NCBI RefSeq assembly: GCF_016464705.1
Contig: NZ_JAEHOB010000006.1
Location: 186,001 to 250,000, forward strand
Length of the DNA stretch: 64,000 nt
From: Qaidamihabitans albus
Lineage (GTDB): Bacteria; Actinomycetota; Actinomycetes; Mycobacteriales; Pseudonocardiaceae
Reading direction: 5' to 3'
A program made the position numbers and the translations under genes. A model generated the notes under the pieces. It ran no database searches and had not been told where the DNA came from. It was given only the letters and a program-made list of their open reading frames with translations. Shown in pieces: positions 25,510 through 34,351 of the stretch (position 1 is the first letter of the stretch; every line of letters starts with the position of its first letter).

Positions 25510-25914
25510 ATGCCGATGCCTCCCACACCCGCGAGCGACGAGGTCCGAGAGTTCTGGCGCGAGTGGCACCTGAGCACGCTCACCACCCTGCGCCCTGACG
25601 GCCGCCCGCATGTGGTGCCGGTCGGCGTGACCGTCGACGAGGAGTTCGGAATCGCCAGGGTGATCTGCTCACGGGACAGCGTGAAGGCGCGAAACGTGCG
25701 CGCCGCCGGCGCCGGGGGCGCCCCGGTGGCGCTCAGCCAGGTCGACCGCCGCCGCTGGTCCACGCTGGAGGGCCGGGCGCTGGTCCGGGACGATCCGGAC
25801 TCCGTGCGCCAGGCCGAGGACCGGTACGCGGTGCGCTACCAGCGGCGGCCCCGGGTCAACCCGCAGCGCGTGGTCATCGAGATCGCGATCGAGCGCAGAC
25901 TCGGCATGGCCTGA
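25510..25914 (+). CDS. Pyridoxamine 5'-phosphate oxidase-like (FMN/F420-binding) protein
   Basis: A 134-residue split-barrel protein. The opening REFWREWHLSTLTTLRPDGRPHVVPVGVTVD is shaped like the FMN/F420-binding PPOX group that actinobacteria use for F420-dependent reductions. The ATG at 25510 is chosen from the frame because family members begin shortly before the barrel. A CebR-like site lies 31 bp upstream, but there is no clear sugar link. The specific cofactor and reaction are unknown. Confidence 0.75.
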   Translation: MPMPPTPASDEVREFWREWHLSTLTTLRPDGRPHVVPVGVTVDEEFGIARVICSRDSVKARNVRAAGAGGAPVALSQVDRRRWSTLEGRALVRDDPDSVRQAEDRYAVRYQRRPRVNPQRVVIEIAIERRLGMA

Positions 25915-25915
25915 G

Positions 25916-25961
25916 GTCGTGAGTGGCTACGCGAGTTAGAACACTGTTACGCACTCACGAC
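25916..25961. repeat. Dispersed 46-bp palindrome, copy 2
   Basis: Related to the repeat at 8588, with GTCGTGAGTGGCTAC on the left and the complementary GTTACGCACTCACGAC at the right. The centre (GCGAGTTAGAACACT) is less symmetric than in copy 1. It follows the PPOX gene stop directly, and the stop codon of the converging NTF2-like gene lies within its right arm. Confidence 0.85.
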
Positions 25962-26302
25962 TGTGCGTCCGGAACCCGGCCGCCGAAGAAGACCTGGGTC
26001 TCGACGATCCGGCCGTCGCGCACGGTGAGGACCTCGGTGTTGCGGTGCCGCTCGCCGGTGCGCAGCTGGTACTCGTAGAGCACGAAGACGTCGTCGCCGT
26101 CGGTCGGTGTCACGTGCAGCAGCTCCTGCGTCACCAGCCGCCCGGCGGTGGGAAAGCAGCGCTCGAAGAACGCCGCCCGATCGATGTGGTCGTCCTGCGG
26201 GCTGGTGAAGACGAAGTCCTCGGCGATGAGCGACTCGGCGGCAGCCCGGTCCTGGGCGAGGTAGCTGGCGAAGCACGCCCTGACGACATCGGCGTTAGTC
26301 AT
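25955..26302 (-). CDS. NTF2/SnoaL-like small protein
   Basis: A 115-residue protein of the nuclear transport factor 2 fold: an N-terminal helix (VVRACFASYLAQDRAAAESL), FVFTSPQDDHIDRAAFFERC, and strands ending VLTVRDGRIVETQVFFGG. Such proteins act as small isomerases, hydrolases or ligand carriers, and the sequence gives no catalytic residue. The stop is inside the palindromic repeat. Its neighbours do not suggest a pathway. Confidence 0.7.
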   Translation of the reverse strand: MTNADVVRACFASYLAQDRAAAESLIAEDFVFTSPQDDHIDRAAFFERCFPTAGRLVTQELLHVTPTDGDDVFVLYEYQLRTGERHRNTEVLTVRDGRIVETQVFFGGRVPDAQS

Positions 26303-26375
26303 CTCGGTCTCTCCATTCGGTCGAATCGCGCCACTGCATGGACAGACCTCACCGGGCCGGCGAAATAACCGGCGC

Positions 26376-27086
26376 TCAGCCGCCGAACATCATCCGCCAC
26401 TCGTCGAGCGAGCGCGGGCGGAACACGAAGTTGCTGCCGCGCACCTCCGACAGCGCCGCCGACGGCTCGGCCGAGTACATGTGGCCCGGATACACCACCG
26501 GGTCACCGGAGAGCCCCGCCAGCCACTGCAGGCTCCGGTACATCGCGTCCGCGTCGCCGCCGGGGAAGTCGGTGCGGCCACACCCTTCGAGGAACAGCGT
26601 GTCACCGGCCACCAGCCGCCCGTCCACCAGGAAGCACTGGCTGCCGGGCGTGTGTCCAGGCGTGTGCAGCAGTCGCACGCCGACGTCACCCACCTCGAAG
26701 AGGTCGTCGTGCTCGTGCGCCACGAGGTCGCTCGCCGAGACGCCGGTGGTGCGGCGGACCCAGTCCGCCTCCTCCCGGTTGACGTGCACCGGCACCTGTT
26801 CGCGGGCGAGCAGCTCGGCGAGCCCGGGCAGCGGGTGGCCCATCAGGTCGCCGCCGACGTGGTCGGGATGGTGGTGGGTCACCAGCACGCCGGCCAGCCG
26901 CATGTCGTCGGCCGCAAGCGCGTCGAGCAGGTCGCCGACCGCGTAGGCAGGGTCCACCACGATCGCCTCGCGGGTCTCCGGGTCACCGAGCAGGTAGGCG
27001 AAGTTGCGCATCTGCGTGGCAACCGGGTCGCCCACCGCGAAGTCGCGCCCGGACAGCAGCTGCCGGAAGTACAGACGGTCGGCCAT
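26376..27086 (-). CDS. MBL-fold hydrolase (glyoxalase II/persulfide dioxygenase-like)
   Basis: A 236-residue metallo-beta-lactamase-fold protein with a full metal site: THHHPDHVGG, the later HTPGHTPGSQCF and LVAGDTLF. The sequence from RDFAVGDPVATQMRNFAYLLGD resembles glyoxalase II-like and persulfide dioxygenase-like enzymes. It stands alone, starting at an ATG that agrees with the family N-terminus although the frame extends upstream. The substrate (a thioester or persulfide) is inferred only. Confidence 0.8.
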   Translation of the reverse strand: MADRLYFRQLLSGRDFAVGDPVATQMRNFAYLLGDPETREAIVVDPAYAVGDLLDALAADDMRLAGVLVTHHHPDHVGGDLMGHPLPGLAELLAREQVPVHVNREEADWVRRTTGVSASDLVAHEHDDLFEVGDVGVRLLHTPGHTPGSQCFLVDGRLVAGDTLFLEGCGRTDFPGGDADAMYRSLQWLAGLSGDPVVYPGHMYSAEPSAALSEVRGSNFVFRPRSLDEWRMMFGG

Positions 27087-27200
27087 GACCGCGATGGTAA
27101 CGGCACCGTGTGTGCTCGCGTCGCCGGACGGTGACACGCGTTCGGTAGTCCGGGTGCGACAATCCGTGGCCCCTGGCCCCCACGCGGAAGGGAGCGTCCG

Positions 27201-27608
27201 TTGCGCCGCGCGGCTCTCCTCGCACTGGTGACGCTCGTGCTGCTCGCCGCGGGCACGGCGAGCCAGGCGTTCGGCCCGGTACCGCTCCCGGCCGCCGATC
27301 CGGCCGGGCCGCACCGGATCCACATCACGGTCTCCGGACCGGCCGACGCGCTGATGCAGGTGGTCCGGGGCCAGACACGGACGCAGGTGGCCCTGCGGGG
27401 CGAGCCGTTCGACTTCGAGTTCACCGAGCCGCATCGCCCGGACGGGTACCCGGACATCGCCGTGCACGCCATGAGCACCCTGCCGTCCCCCGAACCGCTG
27501 ACCTGCCGGATCGAGGTCGACGGCGTGACCGTCGCCGAGCAGTCGGTGACCGAGCCGGGCGCGTCCGGCCGGGCCGAGGTGAGCTGCGAGATCCCCGCGT
27601 CGATCTGA
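27201..27608 (+). CDS. Small secreted protein, unknown function
   Basis: A 135-residue protein with a signal peptide: MRRAALLALVTLVLLAAGTASQA, cleaved probably after the AGTASQA stretch. The mature part is beta-rich with two cysteines (LTCRIEVDG and VSCEIPAS) that could form a disulfide. It weakly resembles the beta-sandwich of MmpS-type proteins, but no function is assigned. The TTG start is supported by GGAAGGGAG. It ends 28 bp before the reductase gene and may be cotranscribed. Confidence 0.7.
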   Translation: MRRAALLALVTLVLLAAGTASQAFGPVPLPAADPAGPHRIHITVSGPADALMQVVRGQTRTQVALRGEPFDFEFTEPHRPDGYPDIAVHAMSTLPSPEPLTCRIEVDGVTVAEQSVTEPGASGRAEVSCEIPASI

Positions 27609-27636
27609 CTCACGGGCTGCGGCAGACTCGACGCCC

Positions 27637-28380
27637 GTGAACGGATCGGTGGTGGTGCTCGGCGGGCGCAGCGAGATCGGGCTGGCGGTGGCGACCCGGC
27701 TGGCCCGGCAGGGCGCCGGTAGCTTCGTGCTGGCGGCCCGGCGCAGCGGAGACCTCGACGCCGAGGAGGCCGCGCTGCGGGAGGCGGGCGCCGGCACGGT
27801 CGCGCGGGTCGAGTTCGACGCGGACGACGTCGAGCGGCAGCACGAGGTGCTGGCCGGCATCCTCCGCGAGCACGGTCCGGTGGACGTGGTGATCACTGCG
27901 TTCGGCGTGCTCGGCGACCAGGCGCGGGCGGAGCGGGACGCGGCCCACGCGCTGGCGATCGTGCACACCGACTACACCGCCCACGTCGGCGTCCTGACGC
28001 ACCTGGCCAAGCTGCTCCGCGAGCAGGGACACGGCAGGCTGGTCGTGTTCTCGTCGGTGGCCGGGGTGCGGGTGCGCCGCGCGAACTACGTGTACGGCTC
28101 GGCCAAGGCCGGGCTCGACGGGTTCGCGAGCGGGCTTTCCGACGCGCTCGCCGGCAGCGGGGTACGGCTGCTGCTGGTACGGCCCGGTTTCGTCGTCGGC
28201 CGGATGACCGAGGGCATGAAGCCCGCGCCGTTCTCCAGCACGCCCGCCCAGGTCGCCGACGCGGCCGTGACGGCGCTGCGCCGGGGTCGCCACGTCGTGT
28301 GGGTGCCGCCGGTACTGCGCCCGCTCTTCGCGGTGCTGCGGCTGCTCCCCCGGCCGCTCTGGCGCCGCCTCCCCCGCTGA
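27637..28380 (+). CDS. Short-chain dehydrogenase, DprE2-like
   Basis: A 247-residue SDR reductase with VVVLGGRSEIGLAVATRLAR as the nucleotide-binding start, the catalytic serine in VVFSSVAGVRVRR and the active-site Tyr-x3-Lys in YVYGSAKAGLDGF. This pattern, and the C-terminal RPLWRRLPR tail, are close to DprE2, the keto reductase that makes decaprenyl-phosphoryl-arabinose for cell-wall arabinan. The usual partner DprE1 is not in the window, so the name stays tentative. The start is GTG; the ribosome site is weak. Confidence 0.75.
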   Translation: MNGSVVVLGGRSEIGLAVATRLARQGAGSFVLAARRSGDLDAEEAALREAGAGTVARVEFDADDVERQHEVLAGILREHGPVDVVITAFGVLGDQARAERDAAHALAIVHTDYTAHVGVLTHLAKLLREQGHGRLVVFSSVAGVRVRRANYVYGSAKAGLDGFASGLSDALAGSGVRLLLVRPGFVVGRMTEGMKPAPFSSTPAQVADAAVTALRRGRHVVWVPPVLRPLFAVLRLLPRPLWRRLPR

Positions 28381-28394
28381 GCGGCGCAGACGGC

Positions 28395-29591
28395 TCAGGG
28401 GGCCGGCAGGATGCGGCCGGTGACCTCGCCGAAGCCGATGCGCTCGCCGCCGCGGCCGGGCGCGGTCGCGGTGATGGTCACCTCGTCGCCGTCCTCCAGG
28501 AAGCCGCGCGTGCTGCCGTCCGCCAGCGTCAGCGGCTGCCTGCCGCCCCACGACAGTTCCAGCAGCGAGCCGTACTGATCCGGCCCCGGGCCGGACACCG
28601 TGCCGGACGCGTACAGGTCGCCCGTGCGCGTGGACGCGCCGTTGACGGTCAGGTGCGCCAGCATCTGCGCGGGCGTCCAGTACATCGACGAGAACGGCGG
28701 CCTGGACACCACCTCGCCGTTCAGCCGGATCTCCAGCGCGAGGTCCAGCGCCCAGTCCCCGGCGTCGGCGAGGTAGGGCAGCGGCTCGGGGTCGCGCGGC
28801 GGCGGTGCCACCCTGGCATGCTCCAGCGCGTCGAGCGGCACGAGCCACGGCGAGACGGAGGTGGCGAAGGACTTGCCCAGGAACGGGCCGAGGGGCACGT
28901 ACTCCCACGCCTGCAGGTCCCGCGACGACCAGTCGTTGACCAGGCAGACGCCGAACACGTGCTCGGCGAAGTCCTTGACCTCGACCGGCCGGCCCGGCGC
29001 GGAGCCGGCGCCGACGACGAAGCCCACCTCGGCCTCGATGTCCAGCCTGCGTGAGGGGCCGAAGACCGGCGCGGCCTCGTCCGGCGGCTTGCGCTGACCC
29101 CGGGGCCGGGTGACCGGTGTGCCGGAGACGACCACGGTCCCGGAGCGGCCGTGGTAGCCGATCGGCAGGTGCTTCCAGTTCGGCGTGAGCGGCTCCGAGT
29201 CCGGCCGGAAGATCCGCCCCACGTTCGTCGCGTGCTGTTCGCTGGCGTAGAAGTCGACGTAGTCCGCGACCTCGAACGGCAGGTGCAGCGTGACACCGGC
29301 CAGCGGATGCAGTGCCGGTTCGACGACGGCCCGGTGCCGTTCGTCGGTGAGCAGTTCGGTGAGCCGGGCCCGGGTGCTCGCCCAGCGCTGCCTGCCGGTC
29401 GCCAGGAACTCGTTCAGCGAGGGTCGGGCGAAGACCGGATCGTCCAGCGCGGCGGCCAGGTCGAGCACCTGGTCACCGACCCGGACACCGGCCCGGGGCT
29501 GCCCGGCCGGAGGCGAGAACACCCCGTAGGGCAGGTTGGCCACGCCGAACGGCGTGCCGGCCGGAAGTGCGAGCCAGGATTCGAGTGCCAA
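28395..29591 (-). CDS. fahA: Fumarylacetoacetase
   Basis: Cleaves fumarylacetoacetate to fumarate and acetoacetate, the last step of tyrosine breakdown via homogentisate. The 398-residue length and features VADYVDFYASEQHATNVGR, LPIGYHGRSGTVVVSGTP and NDWSSRDLQAWEYVPLGPFLGKSF are diagnostic. TTG is the start, with GGAGGAACC. It is the last gene in the homogentisate operon, 19 bp after the gene of unknown function. Confidence 0.97.
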   Translation of the reverse strand: MALESWLALPAGTPFGVANLPYGVFSPPAGQPRAGVRVGDQVLDLAAALDDPVFARPSLNEFLATGRQRWASTRARLTELLTDERHRAVVEPALHPLAGVTLHLPFEVADYVDFYASEQHATNVGRIFRPDSEPLTPNWKHLPIGYHGRSGTVVVSGTPVTRPRGQRKPPDEAAPVFGPSRRLDIEAEVGFVVGAGSAPGRPVEVKDFAEHVFGVCLVNDWSSRDLQAWEYVPLGPFLGKSFATSVSPWLVPLDALEHARVAPPPRDPEPLPYLADAGDWALDLALEIRLNGEVVSRPPFSSMYWTPAQMLAHLTVNGASTRTGDLYASGTVSGPGPDQYGSLLELSWGGRQPLTLADGSTRGFLEDGDEVTITATAPGRGGERIGFGEVTGRILPAP

Positions 29592-29610
29592 GGTTCCTCC
29601 GTGTTCGTGC

Positions 29611-30423
29611 TCAGGGCTGGTCGAGCAGTCCGAGTGCCGACAGGTCGCGCACCGGGTCCAGCACGCTGCACGTGCCGAACGACACGAACGACGACCGGGC
29701 GCCGTCCGTCAGCTCGCGGAGACCGTCCGCGACGGCCGGTCCCGAACGCTCGGCGAGCAGTGTGGCGACCTCCGCGGTCCCGGCACCGCGCCGGGCGGCG
29801 TCGGTGGCGAGCAGCACGTTGCCGAACCCGTGCTGCTCGAATCCGGTGGCATTGTCGGTATGCCGCACCGCGTGATGCAGTCCCGCCGTGCACTTGAACG
29901 GGATCTCCCGCGTCACGGCGGCGACGATCGCCCCGGCCAGCTCGCGCTCGTCGGGGTGCGCCTGCGCGCTGACGCCACCGGTACGGAACTTCGCCCGCTG
30001 GCCGGTACCGGCCAGCTCGTCCAGTGTGGACTCACGCCGTTCGTCGCGGGGAACCTCGACGTAGCCGGTGACACCGGCGGGCAGCTGCTCGGCGAGGGCG
30101 GCGACGAGCCGCGCCGCCGACTGCCCGGGTGGCAGGGCGACCTCCACCGCGACCAGCCGGACCCCGTCGATTCCGGACACAGTCCGGAGCGTGCCGGCCA
30201 GTTCGGCGGGTCCGGCGGGGATCGTCACGCTCAGCTCGATCGGCCGGTCGTCCAGCACGGCAGGCAGCTCGTCCAGCCGTGGCGCCGGGAACACGAACGG
30301 TCCCACCAGTGCGGCGTAGGAGGCCGTGTGGTGGCCGTGGTGTGCGGGCACCGCCTCGGCCAGAGGGGCCTCGCCGGGCGGAAAGAGCGCCGCGTCGTCG
30401 AGCAGCCCGTCGAACGGAGTCAT
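29611..30423 (-). CDS. Conserved hypothetical protein of homogentisate operon
   Basis: A 270-residue protein I recognise only as an actinobacterial type found between hmgA and fahA-type genes. It has no obvious catalytic motif. DGLLDDAALFPPGEAPLAEAV at the start and the C-terminal FKCTAGLHHAVRH and GFGNVLLATDAARRG segments look conserved. There is no signal peptide or membrane helix, so it is cytoplasmic. Its ATG shares one base with the hmgA stop, so it is translationally coupled to the dioxygenase. A role at the maleylacetoacetate isomerisation step, for which no gene is seen here, is a guess. Confidence 0.8.
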   Translation of the reverse strand: MTPFDGLLDDAALFPPGEAPLAEAVPAHHGHHTASYAALVGPFVFPAPRLDELPAVLDDRPIELSVTIPAGPAELAGTLRTVSGIDGVRLVAVEVALPPGQSAARLVAALAEQLPAGVTGYVEVPRDERRESTLDELAGTGQRAKFRTGGVSAQAHPDERELAGAIVAAVTREIPFKCTAGLHHAVRHTDNATGFEQHGFGNVLLATDAARRGAGTAEVATLLAERSGPAVADGLRELTDGARSSFVSFGTCSVLDPVRDLSALGLLDQP

Positions 30424-31619
30424 CACTGCGGTCCCCGGCCCGCCCATGTCCACGCGTAGCCGGGGTCCTCGGCCGCCCTGGCACCCTCGCCGAGCTGCAA
30501 CGGCTGGAACGTGTCGACCATGACGGCGAGCTCGTCGAAGAACTCCACCCCGATGCTGCGCTCGTACGCGCCGGGCTGCGGGCCGTGCGAATGGCCGCCG
30601 GGATGCAGCGAGATGGAGCCCTGGCCGATGCCCGAGCCCTTGCGCGCGCCGTAGTCTCCGCCGCAGTAGAACATCACCTCATCTGAGTCCACATTGGAGT
30701 GGTAGTAGGGCACGGGGATCGACAGTGGATGGTAGTCCACCTTGCGGGGGACGAAGTTGCAGATCACGAAGTTGTGCCCCTCGAACACCTGGTGCGCGGG
30801 CGGCGGCTGGTGCACGCGGCCGGTGATCGGCTCGAAGTCCGCGACGTTGAACGTGTACGGGTAGAGGCAGCCGTCCCAGCCGATGACGTCGAACGGGTGC
30901 TGCGGGTAGGTGTAGCGGGTGCCGACGATCCCGCCGGTGCCGCGGTGCTTGACCAGTACGTCCACGTCCTCGCCGTCGGCGAGCAGCGGCTCGCCCGGCC
31001 CGTGCAGGTCCCGCTCGCAGTACGGGGAGTGCTCCAGGAACTGCCCGAACTTCGACAGGTACCGCCGGGGCGGCGTGATGTGCGAGTTGGCCTCGACGCA
31101 GTAGGCCCGCAGCGGTTCGGCGCCCTGCGCGACCCACCGGTGCGTGGTAGCCCTCGGCAGCAGCACGTAGTCGCCCGCCCGCGCGGGCAGCGCGCCGAAC
31201 ACCGTCTCCACCAGTGCCTGCCCCGACTCGACGTACACGCACTCGTCGCCGACGGCGTTGCGGTACAGCGGCGAGGTCTCCCCCGCGACGACGTAGGAGA
31301 TGCGCACGTCGGCGTTGCCGAGCACCAGCCGCCGCCCGGTCACGACGTCGTGCCGTTTCCACTCCTCGCCGCCGAACAGCTCGTGCAGCTTCAGGTGCCG
31401 CGGGCGCAGCGGGTGGTTCGCCTCGGTACTCAGGTCCGGCAGCTCCCACGTCGCCGCGTCGACGATCGCCGAAGGGATGTTGCGGTGGTAGAGCAGCGAG
31501 GAGTCGGAGGAGAAGCCCTCCTCCCCCATCAGCTCCTCGTAGTACAGGCCACCTTCAGGGGTACGGTGCTGGGTGTGCCGCTTCGGCGGCACGTCACCGA
31601 CCTGTCGGTAGTACGCCAT
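30423..31619 (-). CDS. hmgA: Homogentisate 1,2-dioxygenase
   Basis: Opens the ring of homogentisate to maleylacetoacetate with non-heme iron. The 398-residue protein has VGDECVYVESGQALVET in the N-terminal half. The C-terminal cupin carries HPGGHSHGPQPGAYERS and the iron-binding EFFDE region. The start has AAAGGAGGACC in front. Its first 26 bases overlap the end of the monooxygenase gene, so coupled translation is likely. Confidence 0.97.
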   Translation of the reverse strand: MAYYRQVGDVPPKRHTQHRTPEGGLYYEELMGEEGFSSDSSLLYHRNIPSAIVDAATWELPDLSTEANHPLRPRHLKLHELFGGEEWKRHDVVTGRRLVLGNADVRISYVVAGETSPLYRNAVGDECVYVESGQALVETVFGALPARAGDYVLLPRATTHRWVAQGAEPLRAYCVEANSHITPPRRYLSKFGQFLEHSPYCERDLHGPGEPLLADGEDVDVLVKHRGTGGIVGTRYTYPQHPFDVIGWDGCLYPYTFNVADFEPITGRVHQPPPAHQVFEGHNFVICNFVPRKVDYHPLSIPVPYYHSNVDSDEVMFYCGGDYGARKGSGIGQGSISLHPGGHSHGPQPGAYERSIGVEFFDELAVMVDTFQPLQLGEGARAAEDPGYAWTWAGRGPQ

Positions 31620-33222
31620 CGTGGTCCTCCTTTCCTGCGCGGGTTGCCTGGGTGCCCAGCGCGGTACGCAGGGCGGGTGCGACGGCGGCGGGCTCGCGCG
31701 GTACCGCGGCGACGTGCGCGTCGGGGCGGACCACCCACACCTCGCCGGCCCGGGCACCGAGTGCCTCGGTGAGCGTTCCGGAGTGGTCGAGCCCGGCGAG
31801 GTCGAGCACGCGCACGGGAGCGCGGACGCTGCTCGCCACCTCGACCGCCGCATCCCGGTCCGCACCCGGTGTGGTGAGCAGCAGGAAGCCGTCGCGCGCC
31901 AGTTCCCGGAACCGCTCCTCACGGCCGGCCACGCGGACGGGCGCGTCCGGCACCAGGGTGCCGGGCGCCGCGGGCGGCACCGTGCCACGCGGCGGCCTGC
32001 CCGCGAATGGGCGCCGCGGATCCGGTGTGGTCAGCGGGGAGTCCACGTACCAGAACGGCTCGGACAACCTGCCGGAGTCCACATCGGAGCGTGCCGCGTC
32101 GTCGCTGACCGCGCGGTCGAGCACCGCCAGCCGCCGCGCGCGGTCTTCCTCGGTGCGCGGCACGAGGAAGCGCATCGTGGCGCTCGTGACGTCGAGGTTC
32201 TCGACGGCGGCGGCATGCCGCTCGTCGTGGTAGCTGTCCAGCAGTGTCTCCGGCGCCCAGCCGTGCAGCACGAACGCCAGCTTCCACGCCGCGTTCTCGG
32301 CGTCGGCGACCCCGGAGTTGAGGCCGCGGGCGCCGAACGGCGCGGCCAGGTGCGCGCAGTCCCCGGCCAGCAGCACCCGGCCCGCGCGCAGGCGGTCGGC
32401 GACCCGGGAATGGAAGCGGTACACCGACTTCCACACGACCTCGTAGTCCCGCTCGCCGATGATCGCGCGGATGCGCCGGTCCAGGGTCCCGTCGGCTTCC
32501 TCGGTCGCGAGGTCGTAGTCGCCGGGAACCTGCCAGTCGATGCGGAAGGTCGAGCCGGGGCACGGATGGATGAGGACCTGCCTGCCCGGGTTCCACGCCG
32601 GATCGAAGTAGAACCGCCGCTCGGTGCTCCAGCCGGGCAGATCGGTGCGGATGTCGCAGATGAGGAAGCGGTCGTCGAAGGAGTGCCCTTCGAAGCTCAC
32701 CCCGAGCAGGCCGCGGATGTCGTCGGCCCGCGCGCCCGCGCACGCCACCGCGTAGGCCGCACGCACGGTCTCGTCGCCGCAGCGCAGCTCCACCCCGCCG
32801 GAGACCTCGGTGATGGCGGTGACGCACCGGTTCCACCGGACGTCGATCAGCGGCTCGGCCGCGATGCGCTCGTCGAGGATCTCCTCGGTGCGGGCCTGGG
32901 AGACGTTGACGAACGGCGGGAAGCAGGATCGCCCGTGGTCGGGCAGCGTGTAGGCGAACAGCTCGTGGTCACGGTAGAAGGTGCGGGCGGTGGTCCAGGT
33001 GACGCCCTCTGCCGCGACCCGCCTGCCCGCGCCGACCGCCTCCCATACGTCGAGCACGTCCCGCTGCTGGCAGATCGCCTTCGACCCGATCGGATCGCGT
33101 TCCGGGCGCTTGTCGAGCAGCACCACCGGAACGCCCCAGCGTGCCAGCAGCAGCGCCGCCGTCTGTCCGACCGGTCCGTTGCCGACCACGGCGACGGGGC
33201 CTGCGTTGTGCGTCGTCGTCAT
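31594..33222 (-). CDS. FAD-dependent aromatic monooxygenase (MhpA-like)
   Basis: A 542-residue class-A flavoprotein hydroxylase. The FAD motif VAVVGNGPVGQTAALLLARW is at the N-terminus, and LLAGDCAHLAAPFGARGLNSG is the second FAD/NAD motif. A C-terminal thioredoxin-like domain (from about residue 420) is typical of phenol and 3-(3-hydroxyphenyl)propionate hydroxylases. In this operon it could make homogentisate from a hydroxyphenylacetate; this would differ from the usual hydroxyphenylpyruvate dioxygenase route, whose gene is not here. The substrate is inference. Confidence 0.85.
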   Translation of the reverse strand: MTTTHNAGPVAVVGNGPVGQTAALLLARWGVPVVLLDKRPERDPIGSKAICQQRDVLDVWEAVGAGRRVAAEGVTWTTARTFYRDHELFAYTLPDHGRSCFPPFVNVSQARTEEILDERIAAEPLIDVRWNRCVTAITEVSGGVELRCGDETVRAAYAVACAGARADDIRGLLGVSFEGHSFDDRFLICDIRTDLPGWSTERRFYFDPAWNPGRQVLIHPCPGSTFRIDWQVPGDYDLATEEADGTLDRRIRAIIGERDYEVVWKSVYRFHSRVADRLRAGRVLLAGDCAHLAAPFGARGLNSGVADAENAAWKLAFVLHGWAPETLLDSYHDERHAAAVENLDVTSATMRFLVPRTEEDRARRLAVLDRAVSDDAARSDVDSGRLSEPFWYVDSPLTTPDPRRPFAGRPPRGTVPPAAPGTLVPDAPVRVAGREERFRELARDGFLLLTTPGADRDAAVEVASSVRAPVRVLDLAGLDHSGTLTEALGARAGEVWVVRPDAHVAAVPREPAAVAPALRTALGTQATRAGKEDHDGVLPTGR

Positions 33223-33234
33223 CGTCGGTCCCGG

Positions 33235-34197
33235 TCAGTCCTGCAACCGGGCCCAGACCTCGCGGTCGCGCTCGGCGGTCCAGATGACCGGCCGCTCGAT
33301 GCCGGAGAGCTCGTCCCACAGGCGGGAGACGTCGAAAGGCAGGCAGTGCTCGAAGATCGGCCAGGCGCCGTACCGGTCGTACAGCGCGGCGTGGGTCCGG
33401 TCGAACGCCTCCTTCAGCGTGCCGCCGCGCGCATGCACGGCGCCGACCTCGTCGATCATGACGCGCAGGAAGTGCCGGGTCTGCTCGATCGCCTCGTTCA
33501 CCTCGGCCTGCCCCCTGCTCACCGCGCCGCGGCCGCCGACAAGCGCCTCGGCGCCGAAGGACCGTACGCGGTCCAGGGTGCCCGACGCCCAGTCGTGGTG
33601 GAAGGCGTCACCGGTGTAGAGGGCCGCCTTCGCCTCGACGAGGTCGCCGGCGAAGAGGGTCTTCTGCTTCGGCAGCCAGCCGACGATGTCGCCCTCGGTG
33701 TGGCCCCGCCCGCAGTACTGGAGCACGAGATCGCCGCGGTCGCCGCCGAGGTCGATCGTCATCCGGTCGGAGAAGGTCGCCGTCGGCCAGGTGAGGCCGG
33801 GCACGGAGTCGGCCTGCTTGGCCAGTCGTGGCATGCGGCCGAACTCGCTCTCCCAGTCCTGCTTGCCGCGCTCGGCCACCAGGGCCCTGGTGTTCTCGTG
33901 GGCGACGATCACGTCGGCGCCGAACGCCGACGCGCCGAGCACGCGCACCGCGTGGTAGTGGGAGAGAACGAGATAGCGCACCGGCTTGTCGGTGTGCTCG
34001 CGCAGCTTCGCCAGCCAGTCCCTGGCCGCCACCGGCGTCGCCATCGCCTCGAAGCAGACCAGGAAGTCCTCCCCCTCGACGGCCCCGACGTTGGGATCGC
34101 CATCCGCCGTGAGCGCGTACACGCCGTCGGCCAGCACCTCCAGCGTCTGCTCCTTCTCCCCCAGATCCGCCGATGAAGCGAAAGTCTTCTGGGCCAC
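33235..34197 (-). CDS. MBL-fold protein with incomplete metal site
   Basis: A 320-residue metallo-beta-lactamase-fold protein, first in the homogentisate operon. The usual HxHxDH is replaced by LSHYHAVRVLG, so the Asp and third His are missing. CGRGHTEGD and LFAGDLV keep one His and one Asp. It may bind a single metal. GTG is the start, with GGAGGTGCTCC. Its place 12 bp before the monooxygenase gene suggests it acts on an intermediate or its thioester or lactone, but no reaction is certain. Confidence 0.78.
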   Translation of the reverse strand: MAQKTFASSADLGEKEQTLEVLADGVYALTADGDPNVGAVEGEDFLVCFEAMATPVAARDWLAKLREHTDKPVRYLVLSHYHAVRVLGASAFGADVIVAHENTRALVAERGKQDWESEFGRMPRLAKQADSVPGLTWPTATFSDRMTIDLGGDRGDLVLQYCGRGHTEGDIVGWLPKQKTLFAGDLVEAKAALYTGDAFHHDWASGTLDRVRSFGAEALVGGRGAVSRGQAEVNEAIEQTRHFLRVMIDEVGAVHARGGTLKEAFDRTHAALYDRYGAWPIFEHCLPFDVSRLWDELSGIERPVIWTAERDREVWARLQD

Positions 34198-34214
34198 GGA
34201 GCACCTCCATAACG

Positions 34215-34228
34215 ATCAAAGCTTTGAT
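34215..34228. promoter_or_regulatory. MarR-type operator, perfect 14-bp palindrome
   Basis: ATCAAAGCTTTGAT, 17 bp before the GTG of the first homogentisate-operon gene, in an AT-rich patch. The divergent MarR gene starts 181 bp away. Such palindromes with ATCAAAG halves are typical MarR-family sites. It should overlap the promoter of the operon. Confidence 0.75.
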
Positions 34229-34307
34229 TACTCAGGTCATTTCAGGGTAGCGCCGATCACGTCCCAAGGGAAGACGAGCAGCCGGCCGTCCTCGGTGCAG
34301 GCCAGGC

Positions 34308-34351
34308 TCGTGAGTGCGCACACGAGTTCTAACTCGCGTGCGCACTCACGA
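34308..34351. repeat. Dispersed 44-bp palindrome, copy 3
   Basis: Arms TCGTGAGTGCGCACACGAGTT and AACTCGCGTGCGCACTCACGA surround CT; one mismatched pair separates the two arms from perfection. Additional C and G flank it. It lies between the operator of the homogentisate operon and the MarR gene, so it could insulate the two. Confidence 0.9.

Noticed and set aside
31621-34176. 851-codon frame opposite the FAD monooxygenase and MBL genes
   Set aside because: Same antisense composition; the genes on the other strand have intact motifs and good ribosome sites.
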